This document shows positions 17,392 to 26,158 of a stretch of DNA of 64,000 nt, piece after piece (positions within the stretch are counted from its first letter, which is position 1; the number at the start of each line of letters is the position of its first letter). The position numbers and the translations under genes were made by a program. The stretch covers positions 1 to 64,000 of the forward strand of contig DAOQWL010000019.1 of NCBI GenBank assembly GCA_035342095.1, read 5' to 3'. The notes below the pieces were generated by a model, which saw nothing but the letters and a program-made list of their open reading frames with translations, was not told the origin of the DNA and made no database searches. This stretch comes from PLanc-01 sp035342095. GTDB taxonomy: Bacteria > Planctomycetota > Phycisphaerae > Sedimentisphaerales > Anaerobacaceae.

Positions 17392-18171
17392 ATGAAACGC
17401 AGGCGGGCATTTACGCTGATCGAGCTGCTGGTGGTCATCGCGGTGATCGCGATCCTGATGGCCATTCTGACGCCGGCGCTGGGCAAAGCGAGGGACCAGG
17501 CCAAGAAAGTCGTCTGCTCGGGCCATATGAAGGGCCTGGGCGTCGCGATTCGGATGTACGTGGACGACTCCGACGGCAGGACACACAATTCGCCCAACCA
17601 GGGGCTCTGGGACAATACCTTCGAGGGGGGCAGCGTCGTCATCAAGTACAAACCCAACGATGGCAACGCCTATTGGGGGATTGCCTACCACCCGTATGCC
17701 CCGAACAAGAAGGTGTTCCGATGCCCCAGCACCCGGCGGGTGGACGATTGGCCGGAGAACGGGTGGGGCCTGAAGTACCAGGAGTACTTCCGGTACTGCT
17801 CCTACGGCATCAACTCTTATGTCGCCAGCAGGGATACCAATGGCGACGGCCAAGTCGAGTGGACCCGGGTCGACCGCGAATTCAAGAAGCATGACGAGGT
17901 GATCGTCTTTCAGGACCACATCGAGCAGAAGCTGGACAGCGCCGACTCCGACATGTTCTGTGTCGGGTCCGGCGGGATCAATCTCTCGCAGTGGCGTCCC
18001 GGCAGCAGTCTCGTGAACACCTACTGGCAGGGTTACGACACGGTGGGCGAGTGCTTCCGTCACAAGGGCACGTCCATGACCTGCTGGCTGGATGGGCACG
18101 TCAGCGGCATCAAGCAGAGCACCGGCGAGGACGTTCCCCGTCGCTGGTACACGGGCAAAGGGACGCTGTAG
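17392..18171 (+). CDS. Prepilin-type secreted protein with H-x9-DG motif
   Basis: 259 residues. The N-terminus is a type IV prepilin signal (MKRRRAFTLIELLVVIAVIA) with the FTLIE cleavage site, Glu at +5, and a long hydrophobic helix. The middle is an aromatic-rich globular domain. Near the C-terminus is H-x9-DG (HKGTSMTCWLDGHV). This architecture is greatly expanded in Planctomycetota and is thought to be assembled or exported by the type II secretion/pilus machinery, with unknown function. The ATG at 17392 follows AGGAG. A lipoprotein gene follows closely. Confidence 0.92.
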   Translation: MKRRRAFTLIELLVVIAVIAILMAILTPALGKARDQAKKVVCSGHMKGLGVAIRMYVDDSDGRTHNSPNQGLWDNTFEGGSVVIKYKPNDGNAYWGIAYHPYAPNKKVFRCPSTRRVDDWPENGWGLKYQEYFRYCSYGINSYVASRDTNGDGQVEWTRVDREFKKHDEVIVFQDHIEQKLDSADSDMFCVGSGGINLSQWRPGSSLVNTYWQGYDTVGECFRHKGTSMTCWLDGHVSGIKQSTGEDVPRRWYTGKGTL

Positions 18172-18204
18172 CGAGCCCGGATGACGGGGGAAAGGATCAC
18201 GGAC

Positions 18205-18621
18205 GTGAGCTATCGGCGATGGGTCTTCCTGGCAGTCCTGGCGGCTTTGGCGATGGGTGGATGCAAGCGCGAGGACCCCGACGCCGGCCAAACACCGGTG
18301 CAGACGATAAGCGAAACGGAGATTGCCGCGGCTCGAGACGCCATGACGCGAGGAATGACCGCCGTCCCGTTGGACAAGATGACTGCCGCCTATGTGGGTC
18401 GTCGCTGCGTCGTGGTGGTCGGTGGGCCGTACGACGATTCTCCGCCGCCGCCGCCGTTGGGGATGGTTCACAGGATGGGCCCGGTGACGATCTACACGGC
18501 CCGCGTCCATGAGGTCTCCCCTGACAGCCTCAAGATCCTCGCAACCTACCCGACCTCGGGCAACAAGAAGATCGTCGATATCCCGCGGGCAAGCATCCAA
18601 TCCGTCCATGTCGGCGACTGA
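18205..18621 (+). CDS. Small lipoprotein of unknown function
   Basis: About 138 residues. The signal ends in a lipobox (LAALAMGGC), so the mature protein should be lipid-anchored at a Cys near residue 20. A Pro-run (PPPPPLG) divides an N-terminal helical part from a C-terminal beta-rich part. The GTG at 18205 has GGAAAGGA 7 nt upstream and gives a standard lipoprotein N-terminus; an ATG at 18181 is the alternative and lacks a ribosome site. It lies close behind the prepilin-like gene, probably in the same transcript. No family recognised. Confidence 0.75.
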   Translation: MSYRRWVFLAVLAALAMGGCKREDPDAGQTPVQTISETEIAAARDAMTRGMTAVPLDKMTAAYVGRRCVVVVGGPYDDSPPPPPLGMVHRMGPVTIYTARVHEVSPDSLKILATYPTSGNKKIVDIPRASIQSVHVGD

Positions 18622-18717
18622 CCGGCATTCTTCCATTTGCCTCGCGACCCCCCAATCGGTATAATGAAGTTGGAATGGGGGAGAAGGGGCGTGTCGGCAG
18701 TTGGGAGGATCGTGGCC

Positions 18718-20247
18718 ATGATTCGCAGACTATGGACCGCAGCGTGTGTTGTTGTGCTGTGTGCGCATATCGGAGGGGCCGCTCAAGTGTGGGCGTTCAC
18801 CCCTGAAACGGGATACCGCTTGTCGAGCGGGCTGAGGATCGTCTCGGTCACACCGTCGGCCGAGGACATCGAGAAGGCCGGGCGGATCTCGATCGCAGGC
18901 GAGACGACGTGGGAACACCCGGTGCCGCCGATTGCCGGGTTCTCACCGCTGGTGGCGATCACCACGTCAAATCGTGCCAGCTCGGACGACTTCGACTGGG
19001 AGCACAAGCTCCAGAACTCGTATGTGGGCAGCCCGTTGAATGCGCCGGCGGACGAGAACTTCGTCATCGGCATTCTGGACACCGGCTCGGTGGTCGATCT
19101 GGCCGCGGGCGAGAGCGCCGAGATCCTGGGTTTCAAAGGTTCTCACTTGACGACGAGCCTGTTTCCCATCGGCGGCGTCAGTGGAACCATGGACACGACG
19201 ATCACCAAGCCGCTCGGGGTCTTCGTAGCAGGTCTGGAGGCGGTCCGGTCGGACGGGCGACTCGATCTGACGAAGGTGATTGGTCACACGAACACGTGTG
19301 CCCTTGCGTCGCCGGCAATCGAGTGCGACACCGGCGAGAGCGTCACGGCGATCGTGGGCACGCCGCTCCTGGCCTTCTTCACGACAGCCATCAACGTGGA
19401 TCGGCCGCGGAGGGTCACCGTTCGTGACCGGACGTTCATCGGGCCGGATATCCAGATCGCCGACTCGTACGATGTCCCAACCTCTGCGTATACCCGCAGG
19501 ATCCCGATGGAGCTCGGCGGGCTGTCGCCCGTCGCGACGGCCAGTTACTATGCGTTTCCCGACCTGACGGACATCGAGAGTATCCTGGGCGAGTGGCTGC
19601 CGTTGACGCCGACCCTGCTGTCGCTGTCCAGCCTGTCGTTGCCCACGGGCGGCTCGTTCTTCGCCGATGTGGGCGTGTTGCAGGGCGAGGCCGGACCGCT
19701 CAATTCGCTGCAGACGGCCAGAATGCTCGTGGATACCGGAGCGCAGAGCTCGATCATCAGCTCGAGCATCGCCGCGAAACTGAATCTGCCGTTGAAGCCC
19801 GATTTCACCGCGGAGGTCTGCGGCATCGGCGGCACCAGCACCGTGCCCGGCTACTATGTGGACTATGTCCGGATCAATGCCTTGGGCGGAGCGCTCGAGT
19901 TCTCGCATGTCCCGTTTGTGGTTGTGGACATGGAGTCCAGCGAAGGCGGTTCGCTCGACGGCATCCTGGGCACGAACTTCTTCTGGAACCGCAACGTGGT
20001 CCTGGAGCCGATCACGACCGGCTCGGGCTATCTGCACGTGTCCGATCCCGTGCCCTACGCGTACATCGATCTGAACTTCGATGATGTCGTCGACGTCGCG
20101 GATTTCGCGATCCTCGCATCCGCATGGGGCTCGACCCCGTCCGATCCCGAGTGGAACAGGCTGTGCGACTTCTACCTGGACGAGGTGATCGACATTCGCG
20201 ATCTCGAAGCGTTCGTGGACAGTTGGCTCGCCATGCTGGAGGAGTAG
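18718..20247 (+). CDS. Secreted retropepsin-like protease with dockerin-like tail
   Basis: About 509 residues. Signal peptide at the N-terminus (TAACVVVLCAHIGGAAQVWA). Two regions carry the retropepsin active-site pattern: ILDTGSVVDL around residue 120 and LVDTGAQSSII around 340, the second followed by FVVVDM and GILGTNFF, which fit a pepsin-like lobe. So it may form a full two-lobed aspartic protease. The C-terminal 65 residues hold two calcium-binding, dockerin-like repeats (DLNFDDVVDVADFAILASAW and FYLDEVIDIRDLEAFVDSWL). GGGAGG precedes the ATG at 18718; a GTG at 18691 is possible. No cohesin is visible in the window. Confidence 0.85.
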   Translation: MIRRLWTAACVVVLCAHIGGAAQVWAFTPETGYRLSSGLRIVSVTPSAEDIEKAGRISIAGETTWEHPVPPIAGFSPLVAITTSNRASSDDFDWEHKLQNSYVGSPLNAPADENFVIGILDTGSVVDLAAGESAEILGFKGSHLTTSLFPIGGVSGTMDTTITKPLGVFVAGLEAVRSDGRLDLTKVIGHTNTCALASPAIECDTGESVTAIVGTPLLAFFTTAINVDRPRRVTVRDRTFIGPDIQIADSYDVPTSAYTRRIPMELGGLSPVATASYYAFPDLTDIESILGEWLPLTPTLLSLSSLSLPTGGSFFADVGVLQGEAGPLNSLQTARMLVDTGAQSSIISSSIAAKLNLPLKPDFTAEVCGIGGTSTVPGYYVDYVRINALGGALEFSHVPFVVVDMESSEGGSLDGILGTNFFWNRNVVLEPITTGSGYLHVSDPVPYAYIDLNFDDVVDVADFAILASAWGSTPSDPEWNRLCDFYLDEVIDIRDLEAFVDSWLAMLEE

Positions 20248-20349
20248 TCCCCGTTTGTCGTCCGTCACGGCGATGGATGCACTGGAGGACATGAGTGTGA
20301 CCCGCGAGGTCCCGTCCGGTTCCCTTTCGCGCAAAATCTGCGAAATCCC

Positions 20350-20379
20350 TTGACGATTGCCGCCAGGGCATCGTATGGT
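20350..20379 (+). promoter_or_regulatory. Candidate sigma-70 promoter before methyltransferase gene
   Basis: TTGACG at 20350-20355 and TATGGT at 20374-20379 with an 18-nt spacer, 41 nt before the ATG at 20420. Hexamers and spacing are acceptable for a vegetative promoter. Confidence 0.4.
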
Positions 20380-20419
20380 AGATGCGCCCTGTTGTCGCTT
20401 GTTCGTTGGAGGCGGCGAT

Positions 20420-20959
20420 ATGAACAATCTGCGCTTTGCGCGGCAGTTTTTGCTACATCCGAAACAACTGGGAACGGTCGTCCAGAGCGGCCGGGCGTTG
20501 GCGAGCAGAATGGCCGACGAGGTGGGTCCCAGTGTCCACGTGGTCGAGTTTGGAGCGGGAACCGGGCCGGTGACGCGAGAGATCCTGCGGCGCCTGCCGG
20601 CAAACGCCACGCTGACGTCCTTCGAGATCAATCGGGATTTCTGCCGATGTCTGGAGGAGATCGACGATCCCCGTCTGGAGGTTGTCAACGACGACGCTCT
20701 GCGCTGCGATCGATACGTGGATCAGCCCGATTGCATCGTTTCGGGGTTGCCCCTGACGTTGTTCGACGGGCAGGCGCGAGAGGCGATCCTCGCCATTGCC
20801 AGACGGGCCGGGCGGTTCGTCCAACTCCAGTACACCACGGCCATCACGCGGGATCTGAGGCGATATTTCTCCGACGTGCGGCTCCAGTTCGTGCCGTTGA
20901 ACTTCCCGCCGGCGTTCGTGTACGTATGCCGGTGTCCGAGCGAAGTCCGGGTATCGTGA
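20420..20959 (+). CDS. PmtA-like SAM-dependent methyltransferase
   Basis: About 179 residues. Class I methyltransferase fold: FLLHPKQLGTVVQSG at the start, motif I VVEFGAGTGPVTREIL, acidic end SFEINRDF, VVNDDAL, and IVSGLPLTLF. The HPKQ and VSGLPL signatures match phospholipid (phosphatidylethanolamine) N-methyltransferases of the PmtA group, which also resemble rRNA adenine dimethylases. It probably methylates lipid head groups at the membrane. GGAGG lies 7 nt before the ATG at 20420. The nrdJ gene starts 22 nt after its stop. Confidence 0.82.
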   Translation: MNNLRFARQFLLHPKQLGTVVQSGRALASRMADEVGPSVHVVEFGAGTGPVTREILRRLPANATLTSFEINRDFCRCLEEIDDPRLEVVNDDALRCDRYVDQPDCIVSGLPLTLFDGQAREAILAIARRAGRFVQLQYTTAITRDLRRYFSDVRLQFVPLNFPPAFVYVCRCPSEVRVS

Positions 20960-20981
20960 TCCGCACAGCGCAGGGGCGGCC

Positions 20982-23141
20982 ATGAGAATGACGAGGATGG
21001 CGGTCGAGACAGTCAGGAAACGGGACGGATTGATCGTTGAGTTCGACGCGTCGAAGATCGAGCGAGCGGTCCAACGGGCCGCGATGGAGACGCTGCAGGA
21101 CCGCGAGCAGGCGGCAGCCGTCGCCCGGCGCGTGACACGCCTCGTGACGAACGATCTCGCAGGGCGATACGCGGGCCGAATCCCTGGCGTCGAGGACATC
21201 CAGGACCTCATCGAAGCGGCGCTGATGGCCGAGGGATACAGCGGTATCGCCCGGGGCTACATCCTCTATCGGGAGACCCGCTCGCAGGTCCGGTTCGCCA
21301 AGTCCGCCCTTGGGTTGAAGGACGACCTCAAGCTGCCGGTGAACGCCATCGAGGTGCTGCGACGACGGTACCTGCTCAAGGACGAGTCCCGGCGGATCGT
21401 CGAGACGCCCAGCGAGATGTTCCGTCGCGTGGCGCACCACGTCGCCCAGGCGGAGGCCGGCTACGGCTCGGGTTCCCGCGTGCAGGAGGCGGAGGAGGTA
21501 TTCTACCGCATGATGCGAAGCCGCGAGTTCCTGCCCAACTCGCCGACCCTGATGAACGCGGGGACGCCGCTGGGGCAGCTCTGCGCCTGTTTCGTCCTGC
21601 CGGTGGAGGACTCGGTCGAGGGGATCTTCAAGGCCCTGGCCGACATGGCGAGGATTCACCAGACCGGCGGGGGCACGGGCTTCAGCTTCTCGCGCCTCCG
21701 CCCGCGCGGCGACCTGGTCGGTTCGACGATGGGACGCGCCTCCGGCCCGATCTCGTTCCTCGGCATCTTCGACAAGGCGACGGAGGTGATCGTCCAGGGG
21801 GGCCGGCGCCGCGGAGCGAACATGGGGGTTCTCCGCTGCGATCATCCCGACATCGTGGATTTCATCGAGGCCAAGGTCGGTTCCAACGCCCTGCGGAACT
21901 TCAACCTGTCGGTCGGCGTGACGGACCCGTTCATGCGGGCGGTCGCAAGGAATCGGCCGTTCGATCTGGTGAATCCTCGAACGGGCAAGAGTGTCGCCCG
22001 CGTGGGGGCCCGCTCGCTGTTCGATCTGATTGTCAACGCGGCGTGGAGGACGGGAGACCCCGGCGTGCTGTTCCTCGATCAGGTCAACCGGCGCAACCCG
22101 ACGCCGGGTCTCGGGCGGATCGAAGCGACCAATCCGTGCGGCGAGGTCCCGTTGCTGCCGCACGAGAGCTGCATCCTGGCGTCGATCAACCTCGACAGGA
22201 TGACCACGGACGACGACACCGCCGGATGCACGGGCAACGCCGGCGTCGATTGGGCCCGCCTTCGCGACCGGGTCCACTGGGGAGTCCGTTTTCTCGATGA
22301 CGTAATCGACGTGAACTGTTACCCGCTCGAATCCATTGCCCTCGCGACGCGGGCCAACCGCAAGATCGGCCTGGGCGTCATGGGCTTTGCCGACATGCTC
22401 ATCCGTCTCGGCATCCCTTATGGCGCCCCGGAGGCGGTGGCCTTTGCCGACAAGCTGATGCGTTTCATTCGCCGGGAGTCCCTTGCTGCATCCGAGAGTC
22501 TCGCCAGGCGGCGGGGCGTCTTTCCCCATTTCCGCCGGTCGATCTACGCCGGAACCGGGCGAAGGCTTCGCAACGCCACCGTCAACACGATCGCGCCGAC
22601 GGGAACGATCAGCATCATCGCGGGCTGCTCCAGCGGGATCGAGCCGTTGTTCGCGGTCAGTTTCGTCCGCAATGTTCTGTCAGGAACGCGGTTGTTCGAG
22701 AGTCACCCGCTCTTCGAGAAGGTCGCCAGGGAGCGGGGCTTCTATCGACGCGACCTTGCGGCCGAGGTGGCCCGGCGTCCGTCGCTGGCGAAGGTCCGGG
22801 GCGTCCCTCGCGACGTGAAGCGTTTGTTCGCCACCGCGTTCGATGTCACACCTCGCCAGCACCTGGAGATCCAGGCGGCCTTCCAGAGGCACACGGACAA
22901 CGCGGTGTCCAAGACGATCAACCTGCCCGCCGATGCGACGGTCGAGGATGTCCGCGAGATCTACCTGGCGGCGCATCGACTCCGCTGCAAGGGCATCACG
23001 GTCTACCGATACGGCTCCAAGGCCGACCAGGTCCTCTCGGTTGGAGAGGACACGGAGGCATCGCCCAGCGAGGCCCCCGACTTCATCCGGGCCGATCTCG
23101 ACTATTCCGGCGTCTGTCCCAGCGGCGTCTGCGAGTTCTGA
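20982..23141 (+). CDS. nrdJ: Class II ribonucleotide reductase, B12-dependent
   Basis: Reduces ribonucleotides to deoxyribonucleotides using adenosylcobalamin as radical source, needing no oxygen. 719 residues. An ATP-cone allosteric domain opens the protein (VRKRDGLIVEFDASKIERAV). The catalytic barrel follows: LCACFVLPVEDS with the first redox Cys, NPCGE with the radical Cys and flanking Asn/Glu, and the partner Cys 11 residues later (PHESC). The TGTISIIAGCSSGIEP loop and the C-terminal swinging thiols CPSGVC are intact. An in-frame ATG at 20997 is an alternative start. It supplies DNA precursors under anaerobic conditions. Confidence 0.96.
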   Translation: MRMTRMAVETVRKRDGLIVEFDASKIERAVQRAAMETLQDREQAAAVARRVTRLVTNDLAGRYAGRIPGVEDIQDLIEAALMAEGYSGIARGYILYRETRSQVRFAKSALGLKDDLKLPVNAIEVLRRRYLLKDESRRIVETPSEMFRRVAHHVAQAEAGYGSGSRVQEAEEVFYRMMRSREFLPNSPTLMNAGTPLGQLCACFVLPVEDSVEGIFKALADMARIHQTGGGTGFSFSRLRPRGDLVGSTMGRASGPISFLGIFDKATEVIVQGGRRRGANMGVLRCDHPDIVDFIEAKVGSNALRNFNLSVGVTDPFMRAVARNRPFDLVNPRTGKSVARVGARSLFDLIVNAAWRTGDPGVLFLDQVNRRNPTPGLGRIEATNPCGEVPLLPHESCILASINLDRMTTDDDTAGCTGNAGVDWARLRDRVHWGVRFLDDVIDVNCYPLESIALATRANRKIGLGVMGFADMLIRLGIPYGAPEAVAFADKLMRFIRRESLAASESLARRRGVFPHFRRSIYAGTGRRLRNATVNTIAPTGTISIIAGCSSGIEPLFAVSFVRNVLSGTRLFESHPLFEKVARERGFYRRDLAAEVARRPSLAKVRGVPRDVKRLFATAFDVTPRQHLEIQAAFQRHTDNAVSKTINLPADATVEDVREIYLAAHRLRCKGITVYRYGSKADQVLSVGEDTEASPSEAPDFIRADLDYSGVCPSGVCEF

Positions 23142-23157
23142 CCTGGATGAGGCATGG

Positions 23158-24642
23158 TCACCTTCTCTTCGGCTGCTGACCCCCGTAATACGGATAGTCG
23201 TCGAACTTGGCGCCGCCAAGCACGCGAGGATCGCCTGTGGCTCTCAGTTCTGCCAGAAGCGATGACTCCAGCTTCTTCCTCGTATCCGCATACGCCGGAT
23301 CGGACGCGACATTCTGAAGCTGATGGGGGTCGCTTCGCAGATCGTATAACTCTTCTGCAGGCCGCTTCTCGAAGGCCAGATCAAACAACGGCTTCACCTG
23401 GGCATCGTCCCGGTGTTCCATCATATAGGTCTTCGTCGGGGAGTCATCGATGTCGCCGTAGGCGCGATTGCGATAGTACGGTTCCCCGCCATCCACTGGG
23501 TCGCCCGCCGGCCACCGCTGTGGCTCGAAGTTGCAGATGTAGAGGAAGTCGCGAGTGCGGATGGCCCGGCAGGGATAGCCGAGTCCATCCTTACGGACCC
23601 AGGCATGGCGCTCCTTGCCCGTGAGGACGTGGTCTCTCGCGGGATCGATCCAGCCCGATCTGTCGGAGACGAGCGTTGCCAGCAGACTGCGACCTGTCAT
23701 GGCGGCGGGGGGCGTCAGACCGGCCGCCTCCAGGAAGGTCGACGCGAGGTCCTGCAGACTGACGAAGTCCTGGATAACGCGTCCTCCCTTGGCGAGAGCG
23801 GGCCATCGCATCGCCAGCGGCACCCTCGTCCCGCCATCGCAGAGAGTGCTCTTGCAGCGGGGGAAGGGCAGGCCGTTGTCGCCTGTGATGACGACCAGCG
23901 TGCGGTCGAGTTCGCCTGCCTCCCGCAGCAGGTCAAGCAACTCGCCGACTTCGCGATCGAATCGCTGCACCTCGAAGTAGTAGTCGCAGAGGTCCTTTCG
24001 CACGATCTCGTTGTCCGGCAGATACGGCGGGACCACGACATCCTCGAGTCTCATGCCGCTCTTGGCGCCGGACTCCCAGTCGTAGTCGCGATGCGGGTCG
24101 TGACTGCCGAACCAGAAGCAGAAGGGGGTCCTCTCTGGGCGGGCCTGCAAGAAGGTCTTGAAGTCCTTGAACGAGGGTCCCGCGGGGTTCCGCGTTCGGC
24201 CTCCAGGCTGGTGCTGGCCTGGACCCCAGCCCTTGCGGGTGCAGCCCACGCAGTAGCCCGCACGCTCGAGCAGATCGGGGTAGACGGGGAACTTGGCAGG
24301 CAGGGTGCTCCAGAGGTTTCCGCCTTCCTCCAGACGCCAGTGCCATTGCCCGGTGACAATCGAGCCACGCGACGGCGTGCACGACGGCGCCGTGACAAAG
24401 GCATTCGAGAACAGCACACCCTCGCGAGCGACCGCGTCGAACGTGGGCGTCTTGACCACTCTGTCGCCCGCAATGCTCGCATGAGGCCAGGACCAGTCGT
24501 CTGCGATGCAGAACAGGATGTTGGGCCGCTCGGTTCTCACTGCTTGAGCTGGAAGTCCGGATGATCCGGCCAACGCCATGCCGATCCCACCCAGGCCCAC
24601 GGCTCTCAGGAACTCCCGACGAGTACGAAGATCGGTTCTCAT
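23158..24642 (-). CDS. Tat-exported sulfatase
   Basis: Type I sulfatase, about 494 residues, hydrolysing sulfate esters outside the cytoplasm. Twin-arginine signal (RTRREFLRAVG) at the N-terminus. The metal-binding DD follows in FCIADDW, and the formylglycine motif C-x-P-S-R is intact (C88 in SCTPSRGSIVTG). Later motifs VITGDNGLPF and DGGTRVPLAMRWP are standard. The ATG at 24642 has AGGAGA upstream and overlaps the tilS stop (ATGA), so it is coupled to tilS. The substrate, perhaps a sulfated algal or host glycan, cannot be told. It needs a formylglycine-generating enzyme from elsewhere in the genome. Confidence 0.94.
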   Translation of the reverse strand: MRTDLRTRREFLRAVGLGGIGMALAGSSGLPAQAVRTERPNILFCIADDWSWPHASIAGDRVVKTPTFDAVAREGVLFSNAFVTAPSCTPSRGSIVTGQWHWRLEEGGNLWSTLPAKFPVYPDLLERAGYCVGCTRKGWGPGQHQPGGRTRNPAGPSFKDFKTFLQARPERTPFCFWFGSHDPHRDYDWESGAKSGMRLEDVVVPPYLPDNEIVRKDLCDYYFEVQRFDREVGELLDLLREAGELDRTLVVITGDNGLPFPRCKSTLCDGGTRVPLAMRWPALAKGGRVIQDFVSLQDLASTFLEAAGLTPPAAMTGRSLLATLVSDRSGWIDPARDHVLTGKERHAWVRKDGLGYPCRAIRTRDFLYICNFEPQRWPAGDPVDGGEPYYRNRAYGDIDDSPTKTYMMEHRDDAQVKPLFDLAFEKRPAEELYDLRSDPHQLQNVASDPAYADTRKKLESSLLAELRATGDPRVLGGAKFDDYPYYGGQQPKRR

Positions 24643-26084
24643 ATGTGCTCTCCTACAAGGGTCAACTCCAGTACACGTTGTGTCCCGCATGTTATCCGGA
24701 CAGACTCGGCGATGCGAACGGGGCACACCCACAGGATTCGCTCTTGATCGGCGAAGACGAACGTTCGCTCTCGCTGCTCGAGGGGCACCTTCGCCGTCGT
24801 GAGGAACTTACCGACCTTCTTGGTTGCCCCCAGGCCGAGCGGCTCGAATCGGTCGCCCGTCTGCCGAGGACGAACGACGATCGGAGGTTTCACCCGGTCC
24901 CAATCGAGGCACTCGGTGAAGGGACTCTTGTCCTTTGTAACTTGCCGTATGTCGATCTCGTCTTGCTCGATGATTCTCGCCGTGATTTCCCAGTCGCAGA
25001 AGCGGGTCGTTCCCGGAATGTTCAGTGCGGTGGGCGCACCATGCATGTGGGCACTCCCGTCTCCGCTCGCCAGTCGGTGACGTGCGACGAGGAGTGTGCC
25101 CGACTCGTATCGGACAGCGAAGCCGCCGGGCAGGGTGATCCGTCCGTGGACCGCACGCTGCTTCGCCAGTCCCAGGATGTTCCCATAGTGGTGTTCGGTG
25201 AGGTCCCGCTCACCCGACCCCAGGCTCACCAACGCCCGGCGGATCAGCTCGATTGCCACCTGCTGGGGGAGCAACGCCAACCTCGATGCGTCGAGGCGGA
25301 CCGAGTGATCTCCCGCCCTCGCCATGGCGGACGATGCTGTCGTGGCTTCCCGCTCGATCCGGTCGTAGAGCCTTGCCGCGGAGAACGCCAGCTCCGACAG
25401 TTCCTCGACGAGGGAACTCGACGATTCCCGCTGCAGCGAGGGAAGCAGCCTGTGTCGAATGTAGTTCCGCGTGTAGACGGTGTCGGCGTTCGTGAGGTCC
25501 TCTCGCCATGCCAAGCCTTGGTCGCGAAGGTAGCGGACGATCTCGTCGCGCGTCGCGCACAACAGAGGTCTGGCCAGCCATAGACCGTCGCCGAATGGGC
25601 GAACAGGACGAATGCCGGCCAGGCCGCGAAAGCCCGTGCCCCGGCGCAGCCGATGGAGGAGCGTCTCAGCGTTGTCGTCCTTCTGGTGGCCTGCAGCCAC
25701 CCAGGAGCAGTCGTGTTCCCTCGCGATCTCCGCAAGAGCCGCCAGACGCAACTGACGCGCCGCGGTCTCGACAGACAGCCTGTGTTCGCTGGCGTGCCTG
25801 CGGACATCGACCGCCCTGGTGACGACGGGAACACCCAGACTGCCTGCGAACTCGACGACGAACCGCTCGTCCGCGTCGCTCGATGGCCCGCGCAGGCAGT
25901 GATTGACGTGAGCACAGACCAAGCTGGCCTGGATGGTTCCCCTGTTGCGGAGCTTCGCGAGGAGGTGCACTAGGCAGACTGAGTCGGCGCCCCCGGAGAC
26001 CGCGACCAGAATCCGGGCCGCTCCTGCGAAGATCCCGTGCAGGCCCAGAAAACCCGCCACCTTCTCTTCCATGCTGTCCGACAT
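24639..26084 (-). CDS. tilS: tRNA(Ile)-lysidine synthase
   Basis: Attaches lysine to C34 of the CAU-anticodon isoleucine tRNA with ATP, changing both codon reading and charging. 481 residues, full length. The PP-loop SGGADS is at 30-35, followed by AHVNHCLRG, GHQKDDNAETLL and RPLL, all family signatures. The C-terminal domain (PRQTGDRFEPLGLGATKKVG) is present. Its stop codon overlaps the sulfatase ATG by the usual 4-nt ATGA, an odd pairing of a housekeeping gene with a secreted hydrolase. Confidence 0.96.
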   Translation of the reverse strand: MSDSMEEKVAGFLGLHGIFAGAARILVAVSGGADSVCLVHLLAKLRNRGTIQASLVCAHVNHCLRGPSSDADERFVVEFAGSLGVPVVTRAVDVRRHASEHRLSVETAARQLRLAALAEIAREHDCSWVAAGHQKDDNAETLLHRLRRGTGFRGLAGIRPVRPFGDGLWLARPLLCATRDEIVRYLRDQGLAWREDLTNADTVYTRNYIRHRLLPSLQRESSSSLVEELSELAFSAARLYDRIEREATTASSAMARAGDHSVRLDASRLALLPQQVAIELIRRALVSLGSGERDLTEHHYGNILGLAKQRAVHGRITLPGGFAVRYESGTLLVARHRLASGDGSAHMHGAPTALNIPGTTRFCDWEITARIIEQDEIDIRQVTKDKSPFTECLDWDRVKPPIVVRPRQTGDRFEPLGLGATKKVGKFLTTAKVPLEQRERTFVFADQERILWVCPVRIAESVRITCGTQRVLELTLVGEHI

Positions 26085-26105
26085 GTGACGCGGGGCCCAA
26101 ATGCA

Positions 26106-26134
26106 AACGGGTCTGACAACGCGTCAGACCCGTT
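26106..26134 (-). terminator. Perfect 12-bp hairpin upstream of tilS
   Basis: AACGGGTCTGAC (26106-26117) pairs exactly with GTCAGACCCGTT (26123-26134) around a 5-nt loop. On the reverse strand it lies 24 nt after the TPR-lipoprotein stop and is followed by TTTGCATTT, a weak T-tract. It probably terminates the lipoprotein transcript, which separates it from tilS. Confidence 0.7.
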
Positions 26135-26158
26135 GGATATTGAATGACATCTCCACCC

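Noticed and set aside
18967..20688. 573-codon reverse-strand open frame opposite the protease-dockerin gene
   Set aside because: Antisense shadow; the forward frame has a signal peptide, two DTG motifs and dockerin repeats.
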